A stretch of 14,389 nt of DNA, from positions 1-14,389 of the forward strand of contig JAGDMB010000022.1 of assembly GCA_017860375.1 (NCBI GenBank), in the 5' to 3' direction. Made by a program: the position numbers and the translations under genes. A model generated the notes under the pieces. The model worked only from the letters and a program-made list of their open reading frames with translations, made no database searches and was not told the origin of the DNA. Source of the stretch: Bacteroidota bacterium. Its GTDB lineage: Bacteria > Bacteroidota > Bacteroidia > Bacteroidales > UBA10428. Below, piece by piece: positions 6,645-14,389 of the stretch; the stretch's first letter is position 1, and each line of letters opens with the position of its first letter.

Positions 6645-9600
6645 TTAAAAAGTAACATTGGCGCCGACAACAAGCATCTTTGCGGCAGGGAAACCCACGT
6701 TGCTATCACCCACGATATCATCCGCGCTGCTTTTTGTCATATCAATTGATTCGGGATCGTACCGGCCCTTTGAAAAATACTTTCCAAATACGAGATAATT
6801 CTTAGCCGAAACGTAGATCCGCAATGCAGACACAGCTACTCTGCCGGTAATACTTTGAGGAATTGTGTAGCCAAGGGTAATATCCTTAACTTTCACAAAG
6901 GAACCATCTGTGTATTGTAGTGTTGTGGCTTTGCTCCATCCGCTGCGGGTAAGTCCCGGATTTACCCTGGGATATTCGCTGGTTGGATTGTTTGGGGTCC
7001 AGTAGTTGCGGTCCACCGAATTCTCACGACCATCGGGGCTCCACATGCCGTCAACCACATCCATTATCATATTGCCGACACGGGCATAAATAAAAAATGA
7101 AAAATCGATGTTTTTGTAATTCATGGTGGAATTTAATCCCCCGGTCCATTTTGGTCTCGGCGTTCCCAGCACTACCCGGTCGCTGTCGTTTATAGTGAAG
7201 GACGTTGCAACGGTATTCTGCAGCTTAATATCGCCCGGTACAGCTCCGAATTTGGTCGCTTCTTCGGCTTCTTCAGTCTGCCAGATTCCGGTCTTCTTCC
7301 AGTCATAAAAGACATTAAGAGGTTCCCCTACAAACCATTTGTTGGCGACATCCTGGGTTACACCACCTGCCAGGTAGGTAATTTCTTCGGTGCTCCTTGC
7401 AAAAGTGAGACCCGTTGACCATTTAAAATCGGATGTATTTATATTTATTGTATTCAGGGTAATTTCGACTCCCTTGCCCTTCGTCTCGCCGATGTTTTCC
7501 AGCACCGTACCCACGGCTGAGGTCGGGGGAAGTGTCACTTCCTGCAGGATATCATAGGTATGCACCGAATACAATTCAACGCTACCCGAAATCCGGTTCC
7601 GGAACAAGCCGAAATCAAGTCCAAGATTGAGTGCGGTAGTGGATTCCCAACGGGGTATAGTCGAAAGTTGCCCGGTCCGGTATCCTTTCATCGTGGTTTC
7701 GGTAACACCAAACTGGTAATACATCTGATAGTCGGTCGTTGAACCCATGGACTGATAAGGTTTAACAGAGGAATTACCGGTCTGTCCATACCCTACGCGC
7801 AATTTAAGATTTGAAACCGGATCAATGCCTTTCATAAAATCTTCTTCACTGATCTTCCATGCAACGGAAACGGAAGGGAAAAAGTCCCATTTCTCAACCA
7901 GCTGGGAAGCACCGTCGTAACGGCCTGTCAGGGTGGCCAGGTATTTCCCTTTATACCCGTAATGCAACCTCCCGATAAACGAAACCATGGTTTCCTTGAC
8001 GTAAGGATAGGGATGGTCTTCATCCGGATCAATAATGCTCAGGAAAGCATCATCCCCGGTTCGTATGGCAAACCATTTGAAATCAGCCAGCATTAGATTC
8101 TGTCCTTCCTGGTAATAACGTTCTCTCAGGCTGTACCTCGTTTCTGTAGCAGCAGTGGCAATAAAATGATGATCGGAGCCAAGGGTCTTATCATAGGTGA
8201 GTACATTGGTCCAGGTCCATTTGTAGTTATTATCAAGGGTAACGCTTGCCGTGCTTTGTCTTTCCAGCAAACCGCCTCCGTTGCCCGAATAATCGCCTAT
8301 ACGCTGAAAATCAAGATTTACGTTGAACGTCGACCGGAAACTCAACCCGGGCAATAAATTCAACTGGCCGTAAAAGGAAGAGAATATTCCGGTTCGGGAA
8401 TTCTCGTTTGAACGGAAGTTCGGATCCTGGTCAAACAGCATGTTTGTGAACGGAACACGGCTGTTGGGTTCGACTATAAGGTTACCCAGCGAATCATAGG
8501 GTTCCACCAGCGGGATGAAGTTATAATTGATTCCCTGGCCCCGGTTGAGCAGTGTATAGGACAGGAAAGTGGAGTTGCCCAGATCGAGCCACTTGCGTAC
8601 TTTTGAATCGATGTTCGTCTTGATCGAATACCGCTTGTAATTGTCGTTGGGTATAAAGTTGTCTTCCCTAAAATGATTAAGGGACACTGAATAATTTGTT
8701 TTTTCCGAACCGCCGGCAATAGAAAGATAATAATCCATCTGGTTCCCGTGGTCTTTCATCTGTTCATCCACCCAGTCAAAATCAGTTCCGTTATTGTATC
8801 CTTCGATCTCTTCCGGAAAAAGCAACGTTTCGACCGGTATATCCTCATCCGGTGTTTCCCAGTCAGCAGGATGAGTGGTCCTGTATATATCGCGGGTCAT
8901 CTGCAGGTAATAATCGGCATTGCCCATGGGAAGTTCTCCCAGCGGTGTGGTATACCCATAATAGGTATTGAAAGTGATTACCGGTTTCCCCTGGTTCCCC
9001 TTTTTGGTGGTGATGAGGATGACCCCGCTGGCCCCTCTTGATCCATAAATGGCAGTGGCGGAAGCATCTTTGAGCACTTCCATGGAGGCAATGTCGTTCG
9101 GGTTGATGTTGATGTTGCTGCCGTAATCAATTCCGTCCACAATATAGATGGGATCATTGTTGGCAGAAAAGGAGCGGGCTCCCCGGATAAGAATATTATA
9201 ATCCGAACCGGCACGGCCGTCGCTGCGGGTCATATCAACCCCTGCGACCTTTCCCTGCAAGGCTTCCACGGCGTTGGACGACTTGATGCTTTTGATATCC
9301 TCTTCCTTTACGGAAGAAACAGCACCGGTAAGGTCGCTTTTCTTCATGGTACCGTAACCGATAACCACCACCTCATCGAGTTTGGTGAGATCGGGGGTAA
9401 GGATCACGTTTATTTTTGTCCGGCCCTCTATGGCAATGGTTTCAGCCAGATACCCCATATACGAAATGATCAGAGTACCCGTGGCAGGAGCGTCGATCGC
9501 AAAGTTTCCATTTGCATCGGAAATCACGCCTGTAGTTGTGCCCTGTATCAAAATACTGGCCCCGGGCAGAGGAGTACCATCCGAGGCGTCGGTGATGGTA

Positions 9601-9707
9601 CCCGTAATTTTTACCTGTCCGAACAAAGCAGCAGGTACCATTAACATCAAAAGGGTGTAAATGCGCAACCATGCACCCTTTTTAAGAATAATCAGGTTTT
9701 TTTTCAT
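6645..9707 (-). CDS. SusC/RagA-family TonB-dependent outer-membrane transporter
   Basis: This 1020-residue transporter imports oligosaccharides using TonB energy. Domains in order: signal peptide 1-30 (ALFG before Gln31); a carboxypeptidase-regulatory-like beta-sandwich at about 33-103 (ITGTITDASDGTPLPGASI); the TonB-box-like segment DEVVVIGYG at 111-119; the plug at about 124-238 with IYIVDGI at 187-193, ASMEVLKDASATAIYGSRGA at 207-226 and GVILITTKKG; then the 22-strand barrel to the terminal Phe in VGANVTF. There is no N-terminal STN domain, so it is not expected to signal through an anti-sigma factor. That agrees with control by the nearby HTCS. It sits between GH105 (61 bp upstream) and susD (35 bp downstream) and is complete, with no frameshift. 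Confidence 0.97.
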   Translation of the reverse strand: MKKNLIILKKGAWLRIYTLLMLMVPAALFGQVKITGTITDASDGTPLPGASILIQGTTTGVISDANGNFAIDAPATGTLIISYMGYLAETIAIEGRTKINVILTPDLTKLDEVVVIGYGTMKKSDLTGAVSSVKEEDIKSIKSSNAVEALQGKVAGVDMTRSDGRAGSDYNILIRGARSFSANNDPIYIVDGIDYGSNININPNDIASMEVLKDASATAIYGSRGASGVILITTKKGNQGKPVITFNTYYGYTTPLGELPMGNADYYLQMTRDIYRTTHPADWETPDEDIPVETLLFPEEIEGYNNGTDFDWVDEQMKDHGNQMDYYLSIAGGSEKTNYSVSLNHFREDNFIPNDNYKRYSIKTNIDSKVRKWLDLGNSTFLSYTLLNRGQGINYNFIPLVEPYDSLGNLIVEPNSRVPFTNMLFDQDPNFRSNENSRTGIFSSFYGQLNLLPGLSFRSTFNVNLDFQRIGDYSGNGGGLLERQSTASVTLDNNYKWTWTNVLTYDKTLGSDHHFIATAATETRYSLRERYYQEGQNLMLADFKWFAIRTGDDAFLSIIDPDEDHPYPYVKETMVSFIGRLHYGYKGKYLATLTGRYDGASQLVEKWDFFPSVSVAWKISEEDFMKGIDPVSNLKLRVGYGQTGNSSVKPYQSMGSTTDYQMYYQFGVTETTMKGYRTGQLSTIPRWESTTALNLGLDFGLFRNRISGSVELYSVHTYDILQEVTLPPTSAVGTVLENIGETKGKGVEITLNTININTSDFKWSTGLTFARSTEEITYLAGGVTQDVANKWFVGEPLNVFYDWKKTGIWQTEEAEEATKFGAVPGDIKLQNTVATSFTINDSDRVVLGTPRPKWTGGLNSTMNYKNIDFSFFIYARVGNMIMDVVDGMWSPDGRENSVDRNYWTPNNPTSEYPRVNPGLTRSGWSKATTLQYTDGSFVKVKDITLGYTIPQSITGRVAVSALRIYVSAKNYLVFGKYFSKGRYDPESIDMTKSSADDIVGDSNVGFPAAKMLVVGANVTF

Positions 9708-9768
9708 AGTTTGGAATTAATTTATATTTGGTTTAAATCTGATCTGTATAATCACTGGGGGATCCTTT

Positions 9769-10947
9769 TTATAAATTTAATTCAATTGCGGCTAAAATAA
9801 ACGGACCTACACCTTTGGGATCATTATCCACCCTTTTTTCGTGAATATAATAGCTGTAACTTCCATCACGGTAAGGATTTCCTCCAAGTCCCGCACCCCC
9901 GCATATATTTTTCATTACCGGTAACCCGTCTTCACCGGTGGAAATAAAATTATCCACGATGGCCCGGAATGATTTCTCTGCAACTTTCTGGTAGGATGCG
10001 GGGAGGTACCCCATTTTGGCCCCTTTGGCAAAGGCATAGGTGAACATGGACGAACAGGATGCCTCGAGATAATTGCCCTCCTGCCCTCCTTTATCCAGAA
10101 CCTGATACCACAATCCGGTTTTGTGATCCCGTACACGCAAAAGCGCTTCCGATGTACTCACCAGGATGCTGATAATGGAATCGCGTCGCGGGTGGTCGAC
10201 CGGCAAATAGCCCAGCACATCCACCAGTGCCATCATGTACCATCCCATGGCCCTGCCCCAGAATTCCTTTGACTGGCCGGTTACGGGATTGCACCATGCC
10301 TGTGTCTTTGATTCATCCCATGCATGATACAAAAGGCCCGTTGCAGGATCAAGCGTTTTCTTATGGATAAGCATAATCTGAAAAGTCACCGTGTCAAACC
10401 AGGCGGGTTTGTTGAATTCATTGGCATACTGGGCCAGAAAAGGCGATGACATATAGATCCCGTCAAGCCACATCTGCCAGGGATATCTGGCTTTGTGCCA
10501 GTACCCTCCTGCTTTCGTTTTCGGCTGCTGCTCAAGTTGTTTTATTATTATATTGATGGCATTGAGGTATTTTTCCTCACCTGTCCGTTTGTACAGTGTA
10601 ATCAGGCCCTTTGCCGGATTGACATTGTCAAGATTGTAATCCTGAATTTTGTAATGAATAATGGTATCCTCCTTCACGAAATAATTCAGGTAATCTTCGT
10701 GGTATTTTGAGTAGGATGTATCAATATAACCCAGTTTGTCGATGGCCTGACCGAGCATGGCAACATCATATTGCCACCGGTGCTTGCCCCCTTCATTCCA
10801 GTGCATAAGGCTGTCACAGCGTTGCATGGCGGCATCAGCCATCTTTACAGACCATTTGGTATCACCGGTTCCTTTTCCGTCCTTGGGTTTGCTGAAGGAA
10901 CATCCGGTCAAAACGATAAAAGACAGGATAAGCCACTGTATTCTCAT
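9769..10947 (-). CDS. Unsaturated galacturonyl/rhamnogalacturonyl hydrolase, GH105 family
   Basis: This 392-residue enzyme removes the 4,5-unsaturated uronic acid that pectin lyases leave at the non-reducing end, by hydrating the double bond. It folds as an (alpha/alpha)6 barrel. Seen: a lipoprotein signal with lipobox LTGC (Cys16); YPWQMWLDGIYM at 155-166, whose Asp162 matches the proposed catalytic acid of YteR-type enzymes; HAWDES around Asp211; FWGRAMGWYMMAL at 229-241; EASCSSMF; and a C-terminal DGSYSYYIHEKRVDNDPKG segment typical of the family. The length agrees with other GH105 proteins. As the first gene of the GH105-susC-susD operon, its promoter should lie between it and the divergent sensor gene. 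The lipid anchor places it in the periplasm or on the surface. Whether it prefers homogalacturonan or rhamnogalacturonan products cannot be told from sequence. Confidence 0.93.
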   Translation of the reverse strand: MRIQWLILSFIVLTGCSFSKPKDGKGTGDTKWSVKMADAAMQRCDSLMHWNEGGKHRWQYDVAMLGQAIDKLGYIDTSYSKYHEDYLNYFVKEDTIIHYKIQDYNLDNVNPAKGLITLYKRTGEEKYLNAINIIIKQLEQQPKTKAGGYWHKARYPWQMWLDGIYMSSPFLAQYANEFNKPAWFDTVTFQIMLIHKKTLDPATGLLYHAWDESKTQAWCNPVTGQSKEFWGRAMGWYMMALVDVLGYLPVDHPRRDSIISILVSTSEALLRVRDHKTGLWYQVLDKGGQEGNYLEASCSSMFTYAFAKGAKMGYLPASYQKVAEKSFRAIVDNFISTGEDGLPVMKNICGGAGLGGNPYRDGSYSYYIHEKRVDNDPKGVGPFILAAIELNL

Positions 10948-11087
10948 AGGTTTAGTTTATTGGGGATTTGGTTTATGATCCCAGTTTTTAAAATTACGCT
11001 TATTCGTCAGCAGCAAGGGTATAAAAACTGCCTGAAAAAGGGGGGTAAATTGCCTGTCGAGGATATGTGGCATTCCGCAGGGCCCGG

Positions 11088-11142
11088 AAGTTTATGGATT
11101 GACAAATCAACCGATTTACTGAGTGACGGATTAACAGATTAC
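11088..11142 (-). repeat. Octamer-repeat array, left arm (minus orientation)
   Basis: Read on the minus strand from 11142 down to 11088, the sequence splits into consecutive 8-base units after a first partial one: GTAATCT, GTTAATCC, GTCACTCA, GTAAATCG, GTTGATTT, GTCAATCC, ATAAACTT. All are variants of GTnAATCT. It is the inverted counterpart of the array at 11201-11272. Confidence 0.7.
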
Positions 11143-11153
11143 CTTTGTAAAAC

Positions 11154-11196
11154 TGGCGGAAGAATGCAGGGTGCATAATGAAGGCCTGCTTCGCCA
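11154..11196. other. Central imperfect hairpin between the two octamer arrays
   Basis: TGGCG (11154-11158) pairs with CGCCA (11192-11196), and GCAGG (11166-11170) pairs with CCTGC (11185-11189). AAG (11160-11162) pairs with the CTT that ends at 11191, apart from bulged bases. The hairpin lies between the two oppositely oriented octamer arrays and makes the whole segment a nested palindrome. Confidence 0.5.
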
Positions 11197-11200
11197 TTCG

Positions 11201-11272
11201 GTGTAACGGTAAACTTGTCAATCCGTAAATCTGTAAACTTGTTGATCTGTTAACCTGTAAATCTGTTAATTT
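11201..11272 (+). repeat. Octamer-repeat array, right arm (plus orientation)
   Basis: Nine consecutive 8-base units can be read without gaps: GTGTAACG, GTAAACTT, GTCAATCC, GTAAATCT, GTAAACTT, GTTGATCT, GTTAACCT, GTAAATCT, GTTAATTT. Every unit begins with GT and most fit GTnAAnCT. The array ends six bases before the candidate -7 box of the HTCS gene, so it covers the usual activator and -33 region. The 8-bp period differs from the DNA helical repeat, so a single-face protein-binding array is not the obvious reading. Confidence 0.8.
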
Positions 11273-11278
11273 CTTTTT

Positions 11279-11286
11279 TACCTTTG
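11279..11286 (+). promoter_or_regulatory. Candidate -7 promoter box of the HTCS gene
   Basis: TACCTTTG fits the Bacteroidota -7 consensus TAnnTTTG exactly and lies 25 bp before the ATG at 11312, giving a short leader. No clear TTTG stands at -33; that position falls inside the octamer array. Confidence 0.45.
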
Positions 11287-11311
11287 CTTATCAATTGCAA
11301 CCTTTACAGCA

Positions 11312-14300
11312 ATGATCGTTCGTAATCCATATTTTTCACCGGCGGTTGGTCTGACAGGCATCTTGCTTTTCCTGCATTTGGAATGTGCTTTATCCATTGA
11401 TATAGAGCGTTTTGAACATCTTGACTCCCGTCAGGGGCTTTCACAGAATAATGTGCTCACCATGTTCTGCGACCATACCGGCTATATGTGGTTTGGCACC
11501 ATGGACGGACTTAACCGTTATGACGGCTACACATTCAGGATTTATAAAATGGAAGAAGGCCGTGAAAAGACCCTTACACACAACCGGGTCTCCGATATAT
11601 GGGAAGATTCCCTTAACTTTTTATGGATTAAAACCTATGAAGGATACTTCCATTACTTTATCCCTGAAACGGAAGAGTTTATATCCTTCCCGAATTATAA
11701 CCGGTCTGCGGAGGAAAAAAACAGTTTCATACAGTGTTTTCATCAACCATCAAAAAATGAAATCTGGTTAGGATCAAGCAATTCAGGGGTATACCTTTTG
11801 CGGTACGACCCGGCAACCCGCCTGTATGCCAGCTCTCAGTTCCTGAGCCGTGGTCCGAGCAGCATATCCAACAATACCGTCAATTTCGTCATCAGCGATC
11901 CGTTTCAGAATATATGGATCGGCACAAATCAGGGATTGAATTATCTTTCAGGCCAGGAATCCGTCAAGGAACAACCCTATTTTCAGCATTACTTTGCCAG
12001 CTACCGTTTCACCTGCGCAGAGATCATTGACAACAGCGTACTTTTCGGCACACAGAAAAACGGGATCCTGATGTATGATCTCGAAACCAAAAGACTTACG
12101 GGCGACCTGCCGTATTTCAGTACCCTGAAATCATCGGATATCAATTTCATACGCAGGGTCAGGCACCATAATGCCGTGATCATAGGCACCCGCGAAAACG
12201 GGACTTTTATATACCTGCCGGAAAATCACCGGCTTGTTTCGCTGAGGGAACACGGATCACAAACCATCTCTTTGTTTGAGGATAGCTACGGAATAATCTG
12301 GCTGAAAACGGAAAAATACGGGATCATTAAAATAAATCCCACGGACGGAAGTTCCGAACATTTCACCCTTACACCAAAGGAGATCCAGGCATCGATCGAT
12401 GATGAACGGCCCTTTATCTATGAGGATAGGAGCAGGAACCTTTGGATCGGCACACATGGCGGAGGTCTTGCATGGTACAACAGGCCCATGGATACTTTTA
12501 CCTTCTACCGTAATACACCGAATTCACCCTTTACGATCAGTTCAAATTTTGTGCATTGCATCACCGAGGATAAATCGGGCCTTCTTTGGGTTGGCACCGT
12601 CCAATTCAACGGGGGAATCAATATTGTGGTCATGGCCAATCCCTCCTTTAAGCAAATTATTCCGAAACCTAATCTTGAAAGTCTTGCAGATAATGTAATG
12701 CGATGCGTTTTTCAGGACAGCAACGGGTATACATGGATGGCCACCAAATCGGGGGTAATCTATATATACACACCCCGGTTGCAGCTTCATGCGGTGCTGG
12801 ATAAACTGTCGACCAGCCGGTCATCCATACCGGGATATAACGTATATGCCATGATGGAAGACGATAAAGGATTTCTATGGATGGGGACCAAGGGTGGCGG
12901 GGTACTTGTAAGCCATACCTCCATCAGGGGCCGTCCTGAAAGCTACCGGAACCTCCACTTTGAAGTGTATCAGAATGATCCCCGCGATACCTCTTCCCTG
13001 AGCAATAATTTTGTATATTCCATCCTGCAGGATTCACGCGGTACCATTTGGATAGGCACCTATGGAGGAGGCATCAACAGGGTACTGTCAAGAAACGCTG
13101 ATAAACTAACCTGCAGGCGGATCAATCCGGAAAACAGCTCCCTGTCAAACAACCATGTGCGCTGCCTTTTTGAGGATTCCCGAAACCGGATATGGGTGGC
13201 CACTACATTCGGGCTGAACCTTCTTGAAGGCAACGCGACAAAGCCCGATTCCCTGGATTTCAGAGTATTCCTGTACGATCCGCAGAACATATCCAGCCTG
13301 AGCTACAATGATATTATCCACATCTTTGAAGATACACACAATAACCTGTGGTTCGGCACTTTTGGCGGAGGACTTAATCTGCTGAAGCAACTGGACAGTT
13401 CGTCTGCCTCCTTTGCTCATTACAGGCAGAAAGACGGCCTTAGCAACGATGCTGTTTTTGCGATTTTGGAGGACAAAAGGGGAATCATATGGGTAAGCAC
13501 CGAAAAAGGGATTTCGGCACTGAATCCAAAGGATATTTCCTTTAAGAGTTATACTATGAACAGTGGTCTTTATTCCGATAACTTCTGCGAGAACACCGGT
13601 TGTGCCTTAAAGGATGGGAAGCTTCTTTTCGGGAGCATCAACGGGATCCTTCTCATTGATCCTGAAATCATAAGCAATACCCGGTATATTCCACCACTTG
13701 TACTTACCAATTTTCAGCTTTTTAACCGTACCGTTGATTTCCGTGATCCGGAGGCGCCCATAAAAGCACATATATCCACTCTTGACACGGTATACCTTAA
13801 CTATAACCAGTCGAGTTTCAGCATCGAATATGCTGCCCTGAGTTATTTTGCTTCGTATCAGAACAAATACAAATTCATGCTGAAAAATTTTGAGGACAAC
13901 TGGAACGAGATCGGTGGACAGACAAAGGCTACCTATACCAACCTTTCACCTGGAAAGTATATTTTTATGGTCAAAGCAGCCAGCTGGGATGGTACATGGA
14001 ACGACAATCCGCGCATCCTGCACATCATTATCAGGCCTCCTTGGTGGAAGACCCTGCTCGCAAAAATCATTTATATCGTTCTGCTCCTTGTTATCCTGCT
14101 GGTGTCACGCAAAATTTTCCTTACCTATTACAAACTCCAGAATGACCTTAAGGTGGAACGAAGGGTAAGCGATATTAAACTTCAGTTTTTTACCAATATC
14201 TCCCACGAGATCCGGACCCCTCTAACATTAATCCTTGGTCCGATTGACGATATCAAGGCCTTAAAAGGCCTGCCTGCTTCTATTTCCGATCGGATCAGCA

Positions 14301-14389
14301 TCATCGAGCGCAATGGGAAAAGGATGCTCAGGCTTGTCAACCAGTTGCTTGAATTCCGCAAGGTACAGAAAAACAAAATGAAGCTCAAT
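11312..14389 (+). CDS. Hybrid two-component sensor (HTCS), C-terminal part off the window
   Basis: The frame is open for 1026 codons to the window edge. Residues 1-28 are a signal sequence (hydrophobic 11-23, ending LECALS). Residues about 45-785 are a periplasmic two-component-regulator beta-propeller. I count about 16 WxGT-type strands, from MWFGTMDGLNRYD at 59-71 through LWIGTHGGG, IWIGTYGGG and LWFGTFGGG to LLFGSINGILLID near 771-783, consistent with two seven-bladed propellers. A Y_Y_Y domain follows at about 826-909 (FMLKNFEDNW ... GKYIFMVKAA), then a membrane helix at about 916-932, then the HisKA domain with H-box FTNISHEIRTPL, whose phospho-acceptor is His965. The ATPase, receiver and AraC-type DNA-binding domains expected of an HTCS lie beyond the edge. 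It should sense a pectin oligosaccharide in the periplasm and activate this PUL. It is transcribed divergently from the GH105-susC-susD operon. Confidence 0.94.
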   Translation, partial: MIVRNPYFSPAVGLTGILLFLHLECALSIDIERFEHLDSRQGLSQNNVLTMFCDHTGYMWFGTMDGLNRYDGYTFRIYKMEEGREKTLTHNRVSDIWEDSLNFLWIKTYEGYFHYFIPETEEFISFPNYNRSAEEKNSFIQCFHQPSKNEIWLGSSNSGVYLLRYDPATRLYASSQFLSRGPSSISNNTVNFVISDPFQNIWIGTNQGLNYLSGQESVKEQPYFQHYFASYRFTCAEIIDNSVLFGTQKNGILMYDLETKRLTGDLPYFSTLKSSDINFIRRVRHHNAVIIGTRENGTFIYLPENHRLVSLREHGSQTISLFEDSYGIIWLKTEKYGIIKINPTDGSSEHFTLTPKEIQASIDDERPFIYEDRSRNLWIGTHGGGLAWYNRPMDTFTFYRNTPNSPFTISSNFVHCITEDKSGLLWVGTVQFNGGINIVVMANPSFKQIIPKPNLESLADNVMRCVFQDSNGYTWMATKSGVIYIYTPRLQLHAVLDKLSTSRSSIPGYNVYAMMEDDKGFLWMGTKGGGVLVSHTSIRGRPESYRNLHFEVYQNDPRDTSSLSNNFVYSILQDSRGTIWIGTYGGGINRVLSRNADKLTCRRINPENSSLSNNHVRCLFEDSRNRIWVATTFGLNLLEGNATKPDSLDFRVFLYDPQNISSLSYNDIIHIFEDTHNNLWFGTFGGGLNLLKQLDSSSASFAHYRQKDGLSNDAVFAILEDKRGIIWVSTEKGISALNPKDISFKSYTMNSGLYSDNFCENTGCALKDGKLLFGSINGILLIDPEIISNTRYIPPLVLTNFQLFNRTVDFRDPEAPIKAHISTLDTVYLNYNQSSFSIEYAALSYFASYQNKYKFMLKNFEDNWNEIGGQTKATYTNLSPGKYIFMVKAASWDGTWNDNPRILHIIIRPPWWKTLLAKIIYIVLLLVILLVSRKIFLTYYKLQNDLKVERRVSDIKLQFFTNISHEIRTPLTLILGPIDDIKALKGLPASISDRISIIERNGKRMLRLVNQLLEFRKVQKNKMKLN

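Larger units (their letters stand above)
10948..11311. other. Divergent regulatory region between GH105 and the HTCS sensor
   Basis: About 360 bp without a credible gene. The centre and right part are occupied by a large imperfect palindrome with octamer-repeat arms (11088-11272). The HTCS promoter candidate follows at 11279. On the minus side the only promoter candidate for GH105 is TACCCTTG (complement of 11014-11021), one mismatch from TAnnTTTG, which would give a leader of about 60 nt. A second TACCTTTG occurs on the plus strand at 11140-11147. Confidence 0.65.

Noticed and set aside
10771..11178. Plus-strand open frame across the start of GH105 and the intergenic palindrome
   Set aside because: Half of it is antisense to GH105 and the remainder encodes the octamer array; there is no recognisable domain.
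11088..11272. Possible CRISPR array
   Set aside because: Units are 8 bp, degenerate, adjacent without spacers and present in both orientations, unlike any CRISPR array; no cas gene is nearby.

Overview
The window is a pectin-type polysaccharide utilization locus (PUL) from a member of the Bacteroidota. The evidence is a SusC/SusD pair, a hybrid two-component sensor of the beta-propeller type, lipoprotein-type or cleavable signal peptides on the enzymes, and A-rich start contexts without clear Shine-Dalgarno sequences. One gene ends in a type IX secretion (T9SS) C-terminal sorting domain. That fits an environmental Bacteroidales-, Marinilabiliales- or Cytophagales-like organism better than a typical human-gut Bacteroides, but the genus cannot be read from this sequence.

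Layout from left to right. (1) 1-1506, minus strand: a secreted PL1-family pectate lyase with a calcium-binding-repeat linker and the start of a fibronectin-III-like domain; its C-terminus lies off the left edge. (2) 1524-2978, minus: a GH28 polygalacturonase 17 bp upstream of the lyase, so the two are very probably cotranscribed. (3) 2979-3337: a divergent intergenic region with a candidate promoter and a leader hairpin for the GH28-PL1 unit. (4) 3338-4393, plus: a secreted T9SS-cargo protein with a possible ThuA/glutamine-amidotransferase-like domain, followed by a strong terminator. (5) 4394-4764: a convergent intergenic region with terminators, a 75-bp tandem duplication and a perfect hairpin behind susD. 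(6) 4765-6609 susD-like, 6645-9707 susC-like and 9769-10947 GH105 unsaturated galacturonyl/rhamnogalacturonyl hydrolase, all minus strand and closely spaced, forming an operon GH105-susC-susD. (7) 10948-11311: a divergent intergenic region holding a 185-bp imperfect palindrome whose arms are runs of degenerate 8-bp repeats. (8) 11312-14389, plus: a hybrid two-component system (HTCS) sensor, cut by the right edge just after its histidine-kinase H-box.

Working model (inference from known families): the PL1 lyase and GH28 hydrolase cut homogalacturonan or related pectin outside the cell or at its surface. SusD captures the oligosaccharides and the SusC TonB-dependent transporter imports them. 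GH105 removes the 4,5-unsaturated uronic acid left at the non-reducing end by lyases. The HTCS senses a breakdown product in the periplasm and activates the operons. The system is a recognizable pectin PUL. The least explained parts are the octamer-repeat palindrome between the sensor and the GH105 operon, and the T9SS-exported protein embedded in the locus.
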